Source: Pseudooctadecabacter jejudonensis (lineage in GTDB: Bacteria; Pseudomonadota; Alphaproteobacteria; Rhodobacterales; Rhodobacteraceae). Taken from it: DNA of 64,000 bases. Positions within the stretch are counted from its first letter, which is position 1; every line of letters starts with the position of its first letter. Below are positions 33,293 to 41,536 of this stretch, piece after piece. The stretch spans positions 186,001 to 250,000 of the forward strand of contig NZ_FWFT01000005.1 of the NCBI RefSeq assembly GCF_900172275.1, in the 5' to 3' direction. The position numbers and the translations under genes are program-made. The notes under the pieces were generated by a model. That model saw only the letters and a list, made by a program, of their open reading frames with translations, was not told the DNA's origin and searched no databases.

Positions 33293-34282
33293 CTATCCAA
33301 TCGCGTGACGCCAGCCGGCGGAATAGCCACCGGTGACATGGTGTTCCAGCTGACGTTCGATATCGCCCAGCAGGGAAGACGCGCCGAACCGGAACAGATC
33401 AGGCTGCAACCAACGGTCGCCCAGTTCATCCTTTATCATGCTTAGATACACCAGCGCGTCCTTGGCTTTGCTGATGCCGCCTGCGGGTTTATAGCCGACG
33501 CGCAGGCCCGTGCGCATGTAATAGTCGCGGATGGCCCTGATCATGGTCAGGGTCACGGGCAAGGTTGCGTTGACGCTTTCTTTGCCGGTTGAGGTTTTGA
33601 TAAAGTCCGCCCCTGCCATCATGCACACCAGCGATGCGCGGGCGACATTCCGGAGCGAACCAAGCTCCCCCGTGGCGAGGATCGCCTTGACGTGGGCTGT
33701 GCCACAGGTCCGGCGCATTTCGGCCATTTCGTCATACAGCGCCTGCCAGTTGCCCTGCAGGACGTGGCGGCGCGTGATGACGATGTCGATTTCTTCGGCG
33801 CCTGCGGCAACACTTTCGCCGATCTCTGCGATGCGCAAATGAAAGGGCGACAGACCCGCCGGAAAACCGGTGGAGACAGCGGCGACGGGGATGGACGTGC
33901 CGCGCAGCGCATCGACAGCGGTGGGCACCATGTCGTGATAGACGCAGATTGCCCCCGTTGTCAGGCCTTCCATCCCAAGGGTTTGGAGCAAATCGGCGCG
34001 CACCGGTTGGCGCGCCTTGGCGCACAGGCGGCGCACGCGGCCCTCGGTGTCGTCCCCGCTCAGCGTTGTCAGATCCATCAGGCTAATCGCCTTGCACAGC
34101 CATGCGGCTTGGTGGTCTTTTTTGACGGACCGACGTCCGGGCAAGGTCACCGCGCGCCGTTCAATGGCCGAAGTGTTGGCCTGCACAGACCGGACCCAAG
34201 ACAGATCCAATGGCATGCCATCATTGCGCGGTTCTTGGACCTGCGGCAGGTGGGTTTGAGTGGGGGTTGTCGTCTGCATCAT
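33293..34282 (-). CDS. deoC: Deoxyribose-phosphate aldolase
   Basis: This 329-aa class I aldolase splits deoxyribose 5-phosphate to glyceraldehyde 3-phosphate and acetaldehyde. The Schiff-base lysine is K229 in GADFIKTSTGK; helper residues D166 (EIDIVI) and K199 (HVKAIL) are present. It belongs to the longer (eukaryote-type) DeoC group with an extended N-terminus. ATG 34282 and ATG 34279 are both possible. It precedes the ALDH16 gene in one operon. Confidence 0.95.
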   Translation of the reverse strand: MMQTTTPTQTHLPQVQEPRNDGMPLDLSWVRSVQANTSAIERRAVTLPGRRSVKKDHQAAWLCKAISLMDLTTLSGDDTEGRVRRLCAKARQPVRADLLQTLGMEGLTTGAICVYHDMVPTAVDALRGTSIPVAAVSTGFPAGLSPFHLRIAEIGESVAAGAEEIDIVITRRHVLQGNWQALYDEMAEMRRTCGTAHVKAILATGELGSLRNVARASLVCMMAGADFIKTSTGKESVNATLPVTLTMIRAIRDYYMRTGLRVGYKPAGGISKAKDALVYLSMIKDELGDRWLQPDLFRFGASSLLGDIERQLEHHVTGGYSAGWRHAIG

Positions 34283-34350
34283 AGGCGTCCGGTTTGGTAA
34301 GGCATCAACCTGTCACGGGGCCAAACGGTTGGCAAGCGGTGACGCCGCGG

Positions 34351-35202
34351 TCAGCCGCGGGGTTGCACCAGATCGCGCTGGCGCGCGGTGCGATATTTTT
34401 GCGGCGTTTCGCCGAAGGCCGCAAGAAAGGTTTTGTGAAAATGCGACAGGTTCGGCAGGCCGCAGCTGTCTGCGATGTCTGAGATGCTGTCAGCGGTTCC
34501 GGTCAGACAGCGCGCGGCATGGGCCATGCGTTGCGCGTTGATGTATTCCACAGGTGTCTGCCCCGTGTAACGGCGCATGGTGCGCGACACATGGGGGTGG
34601 GCCCGTCCGCACAGTGCCACAAATCCGGCGGCCCCTTGACGAAAGACCGCCGGATCGCGGGCGGCGGACAACGCGTGGATCAACCAATCGGGCGCGCCTT
34701 GGTGCAGGCCGTCTGGCGCGCGATCAAGGGCCGTCAAAAGTGGAAGTAAGAACGCTTCAAGATACAGCTTGTCACGGGGGCTGCGTTCCAGTTTCAGGGC
34801 TGCCGTATTCAGGTCCGCCAGTTGCCGAATGTCACGGTGTGTCACGGCGGGCGTCGCCCCGCCCGCCCAGAAGGCAAGTCCCGTCAAATCCTCATGTCTG
34901 TTGCCGATGGCCCGGATGACGCCGGGACGGATGGCAAGGGACACCACGATTGCAGCATCCCCTTTGCCCTGAATGGCGTGGGGCTGATCTGGCGCGATGA
35001 ACACCAGATCACCTTCGGTCAAATCCCTTTTCAACCCGGACATATGCAGACGCACCGTCCCGTTTTGAACCCAGAGCATTTCGTGAAAGTCCTGGGTGTG
35101 CAGCCCGCGGGGACGGCGGGTGTCCAAATCCGCGCGGATCAGCAAGAACGCCTCATCGGAGGCAAAGATTTGGGCGGCGGTCAGGGTCTGCACTGTCTCC
35201 AT
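34351..35202 (-). CDS. AraC-family transcriptional regulator
   Basis: This regulator of about 283 aa has an N-terminal cupin domain (HTQDFHEMLWVQNGTVRLHM, GDLVFIAPDQPHAI). The C-terminal double HTH is at about 190-275 (HPHVSRTMRRYTGQTPVEYI, SISDIADSCGLPNLSHFHKT). The start is uncertain: METVQTL at 35202 or MNGHMETV at 35214; the longer frame beginning at 35343 would run into rpe and is rejected. It lies after deoC's start on the same strand and divergent from rpe. The ligand is unknown; sugar sensing would fit the neighbours. Confidence 0.85.
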   Translation of the reverse strand: METVQTLTAAQIFASDEAFLLIRADLDTRRPRGLHTQDFHEMLWVQNGTVRLHMSGLKRDLTEGDLVFIAPDQPHAIQGKGDAAIVVSLAIRPGVIRAIGNRHEDLTGLAFWAGGATPAVTHRDIRQLADLNTAALKLERSPRDKLYLEAFLLPLLTALDRAPDGLHQGAPDWLIHALSAARDPAVFRQGAAGFVALCGRAHPHVSRTMRRYTGQTPVEYINAQRMAHAARCLTGTADSISDIADSCGLPNLSHFHKTFLAAFGETPQKYRTARQRDLVQPRG

Positions 35203-35320
35203 GTGACCGTTCATAGCATGGTCATTTGATGCCACGGAACCGTAAAAGCCGCAGGTTTTGGTGTGACAAGCCGCGTGCAACGGGGTAATGCGCCTATGAC
35301 ACCACAAAGAGGTTAACAAG

Positions 35321-36010
35321 ATGTCCTTCGACCGTTCGATCAAGATTGCGCCGTCTATTCTATCCGCTGATTTTGCGGCACTCGGGGCGGAAATTCATGC
35401 GGTTGAGGCACAGGGGGCGGATTGGATCCATGTGGATCCGATGGACGGTCATTTCGTGCCGAACCTGACGATCGGGCCCAACGTCGTGGCAGCGATCCGG
35501 CCTCATGTGAAAACGTTTATGGACGTGCACCTGATGATTTCTCCGGCCGATCCCTACATTGGCGATTTCGCCAAGGCGGGCAGTGATTTGATCACTGTGC
35601 ATGCCGAGGCCGGGCCGCATTTGCACCGGTCGCTGCAATCCGTGCGGGCCGAAGGGTGCAAGGCCGGGGTGGCGCTGAACATGACAACCCCGTTGGACCA
35701 TGTGTCTGATATTCTTGATGATATCGACATGATCCTGATCATGACGATCAACCCCGGCTTTGGTGGACAAAAGTTCACGCACGCCATGGTCGACAAAGTG
35801 GCGCGGTGTCGCGCGATGGTGGGAGACAGGCCCATTCACATTCAGGTGGACGGCGGAATTGACCCCAACACAGCCCCCCTTGTGGCATCGGCGGGGGCCG
35901 ATGTGCTGGTCGCGGGATCGGCTGTGTTCCGGGGTGGATCCGTGGACGCGCCGCAGGTCTACGGTGACAACATCCGCGCCATTCGAGAGGCGGCTGAAGG
36001 GGCGCTGTAA
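35321..36010 (+). CDS. rpe: Ribulose-phosphate 3-epimerase
   Basis: This 229-aa TIM barrel is a pentose-phosphate and Calvin-cycle enzyme interconverting ribulose 5-phosphate and xylulose 5-phosphate. Motifs are [14 protein letters not shown] (9-22), [19 protein letters not shown] with catalytic D40, [12 protein letters not shown] and IQVDGGID with the second Asp. AGAGG precedes the ATG. Length and motifs are standard. It provides the step after xylulokinase (xylB, 51897) for growth on xylose. Confidence 0.96.
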   Translation: MSFDRSIKIAPSILSADFAALGAEIHAVEAQGADWIHVDPMDGHFVPNLTIGPNVVAAIRPHVKTFMDVHLMISPADPYIGDFAKAGSDLITVHAEAGPHLHRSLQSVRAEGCKAGVALNMTTPLDHVSDILDDIDMILIMTINPGFGGQKFTHAMVDKVARCRAMVGDRPIHIQVDGGIDPNTAPLVASAGADVLVAGSAVFRGGSVDAPQVYGDNIRAIREAAEGAL

Positions 36011-36068
36011 CCTCTGCACATAATCTGCACAGATGTGCAGGACGCCCTGCATAGGCCCTGTATAGACG

Positions 36069-36112
36069 GTATGGCAAGCGTATGGCTTGCGTATGGTTCG
36101 CGTATGGCACCA
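36069..36112. repeat. Four direct repeats of GTATGG with 11-bp period
   Basis: GTATGGCAAGC, GTATGGCTTGC, GTATGGTTCGC and GTATGGCACCA begin at 36069, 36080, 36091 and 36102. Direct repeats at 11-bp spacing are the binding pattern of OmpR/PhoB-type response regulators, and such a regulator is encoded at 36261. Two CTGCACA-like words lie just upstream (36013-36040). Confidence 0.7.
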
Positions 36113-36132
36113 GACTGGCAGGGGATCCCTTT

Positions 36133-36264
36133 ATGACCAAAACATTAATGCATCACGTCCCGGCATCCCTGATCTGGGATGCGTGGTGGCTGGACCACGA
36201 CAACCGCCCGTTTCCACCGCAACGCTTGGACTGTAAGGTGGTAAAGAAGGGGGCCACGCCATGA
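36133..36264 (+). CDS. Small ORF coupled to the response regulator
   Basis: A 43-aa ORF starts at an ATG preceded by AGGGGAT. It ends with a TGA overlapping the ATG of the response regulator (ATGA). It is rich in Trp and charged residues (SLIWDAWWLDHDNRPFPPQR) and has no membrane helix. The position, ribosome site and overlap are like a real leader gene. I know no family, and it may only serve to couple translation. Confidence 0.4.
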   Translation: MTKTLMHHVPASLIWDAWWLDHDNRPFPPQRLDCKVVKKGATP

Positions 36265-36983
36265 GCAGCACAATCCTGATTGTCGATGATGACGCGGACA
36301 TTCGTGACGTGGTGCGCATCGCACTGGGGCAGGCAGGGTTTCAGACGGAAGACGCGGGCGACGGCGCCGCAGGCTTGGCCGCGACCCAGCGCATCAAGCC
36401 TGATCTGGTGGTGCTGGACATCGGCCTGCCTGAGATGGACGGGCTTGAGGTGTGCCGCCGCATTCGGGCCACGTCCGAAGTCCCGATTTTGTTTCTGACC
36501 GCCCAAGGCGACGAGGTTGACCGCATCATCGGGTTGGAAATGGGCGCTGATGATTATCTGGCCAAGCCATTTTCGCCCCGCGAATTGGTGGCCCGTGTGA
36601 AGGCTATTTTGCGGCGCGGTGGCACGGTGGCCGCAGCGGCGGACAGTGTACTGCGTCATGGTGTGTTGGAGGTTGATCCGGCGCGTCACCTGTGTCGCGT
36701 GTCGGGTGAGGTCGTGACCTTGACCGCGCGGGAGATGGACCTGCTGGTGAAGTTGATCACGCGGCCTGATCAGGTGCATCCGCGCCCTGATCTGGTGGAT
36801 GCAATTTATGGCACCAACGTGCATGTCAGCGACCGGACGATGGACAGCCATCTGCGCAATCTGCGCGCCAAACTGGGGGCTGCTGGCTGTGCAGATGCGA
36901 TTGAAACCATGCACGGCATCGGGATCCGGATGGGTCCGTGTTCGGCCGGTGGATCAGATGCGGGCTGCGGGGCCTCTGCGTGA
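36261..36983 (+). CDS. OmpR/PhoB-family response regulator
   Basis: This 240-aa regulator has a receiver domain with the acid pair D10/D11, phosphorylated D53, T80 and K102. A winged-helix output domain covers about 130-225 (LTAREMDLLVKLITRP, DRTMDSHLRNLRAKLG). It is similar in style to CreB-type regulators. The C-terminus has a Gly/Cys/Ser-rich extra tail. It overlaps the small ORF upstream (ATGA) and the kinase gene downstream (TGATG), forming one transcript. The 11-bp repeat array upstream is a likely binding site. Confidence 0.94.
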   Translation: MSSTILIVDDDADIRDVVRIALGQAGFQTEDAGDGAAGLAATQRIKPDLVVLDIGLPEMDGLEVCRRIRATSEVPILFLTAQGDEVDRIIGLEMGADDYLAKPFSPRELVARVKAILRRGGTVAAAADSVLRHGVLEVDPARHLCRVSGEVVTLTAREMDLLVKLITRPDQVHPRPDLVDAIYGTNVHVSDRTMDSHLRNLRAKLGAAGCADAIETMHGIGIRMGPCSAGGSDAGCGASA

Positions 36984-37909
36984 TGCGGATTGCCGCGAAA
37001 TGGCGTCCGCCGCTGTGGATGGTGTTGGGCGGCACCTTGGCGGTGGTGTTGTGTTTGCCCATCGTGGGCATTTTCTTTGTGCGCTACATGTGGCCGATGA
37101 TCGGCTACCGAGAGGCGGTTTGGGTCGCGGGTTTTGGTGTTTTGGGCACCACGTTCGTCTTGGGTTGGATGCTGTGGCGGATTTTATTGCGTCCGATCAC
37201 GGCGCTGCGGGACCGAGCGGCGTCGGTGCGGCGCGGGGACCGCGCAGCGGTGGCGCCGTTGGATCATTACGGCACGTCGGACATGGAGGGGTTGGGACAG
37301 TCGGTGCTGGATATGGGCCGCGCGTTGCAAAGCCGCGAGGCTGTGTTGCGCGGCTATGCGGACCACGTGACCCATGAGTTGAAATCGCCCCTGACGGTGG
37401 TGCGGGGCGCCGCGGAATTGCTGGCGCTGCCGGATTTGCCCGACCCCGAACGCGCCCGTTTGATCGCGCGGGTTGAGGCCGCAGCCGACCGGATGACGGC
37501 CCTTTTGGACGCGCAGCGGACCCTTGCGCAGGCGCAAGAACCCGCAGCGGGCGGCGTGGTGCGTTTGTCGGATGTTGCGACAGATGTTGAGGTTGAGGCA
37601 GACGGCGATGTGCCCTTGCCCGAGGCCGCATTGCGTCTGGTTCTGGACCACCTGGTGGGCAATGCCCGCGCCCATGGGGCAACTCAGGTCACTGTCGGGT
37701 TCCGCGATATCCTATGGGTCGAAGACAACGGAACCGGCATTTCAGACGGCAACCGCACGCGTATTTTTGAGCCGTTCTTTACCACACGCCGCGAAGCGGG
37801 CGGCACGGGCATGGGCCTCGCCATTGTCCGCCGTGTGTTGGATGCCCATGGTGCGGAGATTGCACTCGCGCCGTCGTCGGAGGGCGCACGTTTTGAGGTC
37901 CGTTTCTAA
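36983..37909 (+). CDS. Sensor histidine kinase with minimal periplasmic part
   Basis: This 308-aa kinase has two helices (about 11-34 and 43-66) separated by only a few residues, so there is almost no sensor loop. A HAMP segment follows (RILLRPITALRDRAASVRRG), then the H-box HVTHELKSP with H131, N-box HLVGNARAHGA, G1 EDNGTGI and G2 GTGMGLAIVRR. It probably senses within the membrane or through partners. The start codon overlaps the regulator stop (TGATG). Its last 4 bases overlap the convergent dehydrogenase gene. Confidence 0.93.
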   Translation: MRIAAKWRPPLWMVLGGTLAVVLCLPIVGIFFVRYMWPMIGYREAVWVAGFGVLGTTFVLGWMLWRILLRPITALRDRAASVRRGDRAAVAPLDHYGTSDMEGLGQSVLDMGRALQSREAVLRGYADHVTHELKSPLTVVRGAAELLALPDLPDPERARLIARVEAAADRMTALLDAQRTLAQAQEPAAGGVVRLSDVATDVEVEADGDVPLPEAALRLVLDHLVGNARAHGATQVTVGFRDILWVEDNGTGISDGNRTRIFEPFFTTRREAGGTGMGLAIVRRVLDAHGAEIALAPSSEGARFEVRF

Positions 37910-38841
37910 CGGTGCTCTTGTCCCATGCCCTTTTTGGTCAGGAAGGACGGCAGTTTGTTCGGCTCTGCTTGGGCGGGGTTCTGAGTGGGCGCGGAGTCAG
38001 CTGCGGCGCCCATCGCCTTGATGCCAGCCACCCCGCTTTCGCCCAAGGGCACTGTCGCAAACGGGCCGCCGAGGCACAGTTGCGCCGGATCGGATGGATC
38101 GGAGGCAGGGGCATTTGCCATCAGCGCATCGACCCAGTTCTCGGCGTTGTCTTTGGGGTGGTAGCCCAAAAAGGCGGCTTTGGCATTGTTGACTGGCGCA
38201 CGGTCATTGTTGGACAGACCCCAGATGCAGGTGAAGCCAGTGGTCGTGGCCTTGACCGCACAATCCACCAAATGGCGCAGATCGTCGTAGCTGAGCCAGG
38301 TGCGCAGGGCGCGGGGGTTCTGAGGCTCTTCTGTGCAGGAGAAAATGCGCAAATGCACCGATTCCATCCCCCGTTTTGTCCAGTAAAGTTTGCCTAGATC
38401 TTCGGTGAAACACTTGGCCAAACCGTAGAAGGTGTCTGGCGCGTGATCCACATCCAGATCCGCACCGGCGGCGTTTTCAACCATGCCGACTGCGTGCACT
38501 GAGGAGGCGTAGATGACGCGTTTGACACCGTGGCGATGGCCGGCCTCCCACACGTTGTAGGAGCTGAGGTAGTTGGGCCCCAAGAGGTCCTCGAAGGGGC
38601 GTTCATCAGGGATTGAGGCGAAGTGGACGGCGATGTCCGCGCCCTCCATCAAGGGCAGCACCGCGTCGAGGCTGGCGCAGTCCGCTTGCACAAAGGTTTC
38701 ATTGGGCAGCAGCGTGTCCGGCGCGTCGGCGATGTCCATACTCAGCAGGGTGTCCGCACGGGCGGCGAGGGTTTCGCGGATCTGCATGCCAAGGGCGCCG
38801 CAGGCCCCTGTGAGGACGATTTTGCGGTAGAGTTTTGACAT
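37906..38841 (-). CDS. udh: Uronate dehydrogenase-like NAD-dependent epimerase/dehydratase family protein
   Basis: This 311-aa extended SDR has the NAD loop GACGALG (12-18) and catalytic S113, Y139 and K143 (YGLAK). The overall sequence (VHLRIFSCTEEPQNPRALRT, WLSYDDLRHLV) matches uronate dehydrogenases, which oxidise glucuronate or galacturonate to aldarolactones. About 45 extra residues at the C-terminus (SDPAQLCLGG onward to KKGMGQEHR) are unusual. No other uronate genes are near, so the substrate is likely but not proven. It overlaps the kinase gene tail to tail by 4 bases. Confidence 0.8.
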   Translation of the reverse strand: MSKLYRKIVLTGACGALGMQIRETLAARADTLLSMDIADAPDTLLPNETFVQADCASLDAVLPLMEGADIAVHFASIPDERPFEDLLGPNYLSSYNVWEAGHRHGVKRVIYASSVHAVGMVENAAGADLDVDHAPDTFYGLAKCFTEDLGKLYWTKRGMESVHLRIFSCTEEPQNPRALRTWLSYDDLRHLVDCAVKATTTGFTCIWGLSNNDRAPVNNAKAAFLGYHPKDNAENWVDALMANAPASDPSDPAQLCLGGPFATVPLGESGVAGIKAMGAAADSAPTQNPAQAEPNKLPSFLTKKGMGQEHR

Positions 38842-38895
38842 GGCGCGGCCTTTTTTCTGCGTTCGGGCAGAGGGTGGTCTGCCTGCGCGTGCGGG

Positions 38896-40413
38896 TCAAG
38901 GGCAGGCGGGGTGCCGGATGTCAAAAGATGCGCGGATTTTTGCGTCTTGGTCGGCGGACAGGTAGCGCGGGCAGTGGTCGCGCAGGATTTGGTCGACGCG
39001 GGCCTTGGCGCGGTCATAGGCGGTCAGCGCGCCGTTTTCGGCCCAGGTGCGCGGGTCGTCGCGGTCTGCCAGGGACGGGTAATGATAATCGCGTTCCATG
39101 GCGGCGTGGGTTTGGGCGTCGCCTAGAAAATGCCCATCGCGCAGGATGGCCGCGACGGTGGCTTCGTAGCCCAGCGTGTCGTCGCTGACTTCGATGCCAC
39201 GCAAGGCCCGATAGGTGAGGCTGTGCATTTCATCGTCCAGCACGAAGGCCTCGAAGGATGCGCCAAGCAGGGACGCGGTCATGCCGCTGGATTCGTAAAT
39301 GAGGTTGCCCCCTGCGAGGGCTGCGGCCAGAGACGTCAGCGCCTTTTCAGTGCCGTACTGCGCGTCGATTGCCTTGGCGTCGGTCATCGAGGAGGCCACG
39401 CCAGAGGGCAGGCCGAGCCAGTTGATCAGCTGCGCTGAGGCCGCGTTGAGGACGGCGGTTTCCCCGCTGCCGCCCGCGAAGGACCCGGTGCGCAGATCAA
39501 CGACCAGCGGCCAGTTGGAAAACACCATCGGGTGGCCAGGTTTGATGATGTTGACCATCGTCAGGGAGGCCAGGGTTTCGGCCAGCGACATGGCAAGGAA
39601 ACCCGCCAGCGTTGCGGGGCCCGTGGCGCCCGCCTGTGCTGCGGTGATGCAGCTGACGGGGATGTTGTGCGCGAGGCATTCATAGGTCACGTCGACCGCG
39701 TCTTCGCCAAACCGCATGGGGCTGATGACGGGGCTGATGTGAGCTTTGACGAACGGGGTTTTGTCGAACTGGCCGTCTGAGGCGAGGTTGAACAGGTCAA
39801 CAAGTGGGGCCACGTGGTCTGCCAGTGTAAACGCCGTGGCGACCGGTTTTGTGGTGTTCGCCATGAGCGCGTAGGCGGTGTTCACATCAAGCGCCCATTC
39901 GCTGTCCATATCACCCGCAATGCAACACCGCGTGAACCACGCCACGTTGTCCAGCGCGTCTTGCAGGCGCGTGAAATCGTGCAGGTCGGCCAGTGTAGAC
40001 GGGCGGTAGAGGCCGGTGTCGCGGTCCAGTGTGTTGACCGCCGCGCCACCGGTGCCGAAGTAAACGCGGGACCCGCCGACCTCGATCGTGCGGTCAAGAT
40101 CCCGCCCGTAGAGGGGGAATGTTTTCGGCGCGCGATCGATGCAGTCTTCGACTAGGGTGCGCGGCAGGACGATGCGGTCGCCTTTGTCTGTGGCCCCAGC
40201 GGTCACAAGGTCATCGCGCAAACGATCGGGGACTTCCCCCATGCCAAGATCAGACAGAAGGCGCAGGGCCGTGTCGTAGATTTGTTTGCATTCGGCGTTT
40301 GTCAGTGGGCGGTATTGCCCGCCGATCTGACCGGGGGCTGCGGGGTTGATGCGCGGCGGGGCGGCCGCTTTGGCATGGCGGGCCTTGCGGCCGGAACGGG
40401 TTGGGCGTGTCAT
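38896..40413 (-). CDS. MttB-superfamily (non-pyrrolysine) methyltransferase
   Basis: This 505-aa protein belongs to the trimethylamine methyltransferase family. The N-terminus is basic (MTRPTRSGRKARHAK), then QIGGQYRPLTNAECKQIYDT. The barrel includes YFGTGGAAVNTLDRDTG, ITAAQAGATGPATLAGFLAM and YGTEKALTSLAAALAGGNLI. No in-frame amber codon occurs, so it is a non-pyrrolysine member like glycine-betaine methyltransferases, which pass a methyl group to a corrinoid protein. No corrinoid protein gene is in the window. It is divergent from a LysR gene. Confidence 0.9.
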   Translation of the reverse strand: MTRPTRSGRKARHAKAAAPPRINPAAPGQIGGQYRPLTNAECKQIYDTALRLLSDLGMGEVPDRLRDDLVTAGATDKGDRIVLPRTLVEDCIDRAPKTFPLYGRDLDRTIEVGGSRVYFGTGGAAVNTLDRDTGLYRPSTLADLHDFTRLQDALDNVAWFTRCCIAGDMDSEWALDVNTAYALMANTTKPVATAFTLADHVAPLVDLFNLASDGQFDKTPFVKAHISPVISPMRFGEDAVDVTYECLAHNIPVSCITAAQAGATGPATLAGFLAMSLAETLASLTMVNIIKPGHPMVFSNWPLVVDLRTGSFAGGSGETAVLNAASAQLINWLGLPSGVASSMTDAKAIDAQYGTEKALTSLAAALAGGNLIYESSGMTASLLGASFEAFVLDDEMHSLTYRALRGIEVSDDTLGYEATVAAILRDGHFLGDAQTHAAMERDYHYPSLADRDDPRTWAENGALTAYDRAKARVDQILRDHCPRYLSADQDAKIRASFDIRHPACP

Positions 40414-40492
40414 GGCCGTAGCGTCGACGGCTGAGGGGCCCGGCGCAAGTCTGCTGGACAGTCTGCGGAAAAACCGAAATTATGATTAGATT

Positions 40493-41443
40493 ATGGAGAA
40501 TGCTGATCCCCCCTTTACGTTTCGCGCCGCACAGGTGTTTGTCGCCGCTGTTGAGGCGCAATCCGTCACGCGGGCGGCCCATCGGTTGGGCATGGCGGCC
40601 AGTTCCGTGTCACAGCAACTGTCCACGTTGGAGGCCGCGCTGGGCGCAAAGCTGATTGAGCGATCCGCGCGGCAGTTTCGATTGACCCGCGCGGGAGAGG
40701 TCTTTTTGCCCGCCGCGAAAGCGTTGTTGGATGACGTGTCAGCGGTGAAGGCGCAGTTGGTCATGGCTGATCAGGCGCCGCCAATGGCGGTCCACGTCGC
40801 ATCGATTGAGGAGTTGGATGCGACGGTTTGTGCGCCGTGGTTGTTGCGGCTGAAAGTGAGGTTTCCGAACATTTCGGTCACTTTGTCCAGTGGGGCCAGC
40901 CATGAAAACCATGACGCATTAAGCAGTCGTGCGGTGGATTTGATGATGGCCGTCGACACGGTGGCAGAGGTTGATTGGGTTGAACAGCACCCCATTTTGC
41001 GTGACCCGTTCGTGTTGGTGACAGCCCCGGGTCTTGCGCCCGAAGCGATCTTGTCGCGGCCCTTTGTGCGGTATGCGGGTGATTTGCAGATCGGACGGCA
41101 GATTGAGGCGCAGTTGCGTCGGTCGGGGGTGTCGCCGCCGCGCGGGTTTGAGTTTTCGACCAATCAGGCGTTGTTTGCCATGACGTCAGAGTTGGGCGGT
41201 TGGGCTGTGACGACGGCTTTGGCCTTTCTTGGCACGCCTTTGGCGGGGAACCTGGTGCGGGCACATCCCCTTCCGGTGCCCGCATTTTCGCGACGTCTGG
41301 CGTTGCATGCGCGGGCGGGCGCGCTTGGCGGATTGCCCGCACAGATGGCGGGCGACATGCGGGCCTGCCTTGGGGACCGGATTCTGCAGGACGCTCAGAC
41401 CCGATTGCCGTTTTTGGGTGACGGGCTTCAAGTGCTTCGGTAA
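40493..41443 (+). CDS. LysR-family regulator beside the MttB gene
   Basis: This 316-aa LTTR has an N-terminal HTH at about 18-65 (AAHRLGMAASSVSQQLSTLE) and a substrate-binding domain ending at about 300. The promoter gap with mttB is only 79 bp and holds ATTATGATTAGATTAT just before the ATG. No ribosome site is clear, so a short or leaderless mRNA is possible. It probably controls the mttB gene and perhaps the GcvT-type dehydrogenase 93 bases downstream. Confidence 0.9.
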   Translation: MENADPPFTFRAAQVFVAAVEAQSVTRAAHRLGMAASSVSQQLSTLEAALGAKLIERSARQFRLTRAGEVFLPAAKALLDDVSAVKAQLVMADQAPPMAVHVASIEELDATVCAPWLLRLKVRFPNISVTLSSGASHENHDALSSRAVDLMMAVDTVAEVDWVEQHPILRDPFVLVTAPGLAPEAILSRPFVRYAGDLQIGRQIEAQLRRSGVSPPRGFEFSTNQALFAMTSELGGWAVTTALAFLGTPLAGNLVRAHPLPVPAFSRRLALHARAGALGGLPAQMAGDMRACLGDRILQDAQTRLPFLGDGLQVLR

Positions 41444-41536
41444 TTCCGAATTAAAGATTTTGCGTATGGTCCAAGGATTGATCGACGCCCCCTGATCTGC
41501 TGACCTCTCCCTGTTGCAGAGCCGGAGGATTGCCCC

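Noticed and set aside
36069-36112. Possible CRISPR-like or satellite repeat
   Set aside because: The unit is only 11 bp with no spacers; the period and the neighbouring OmpR-type gene fit an operator array better.
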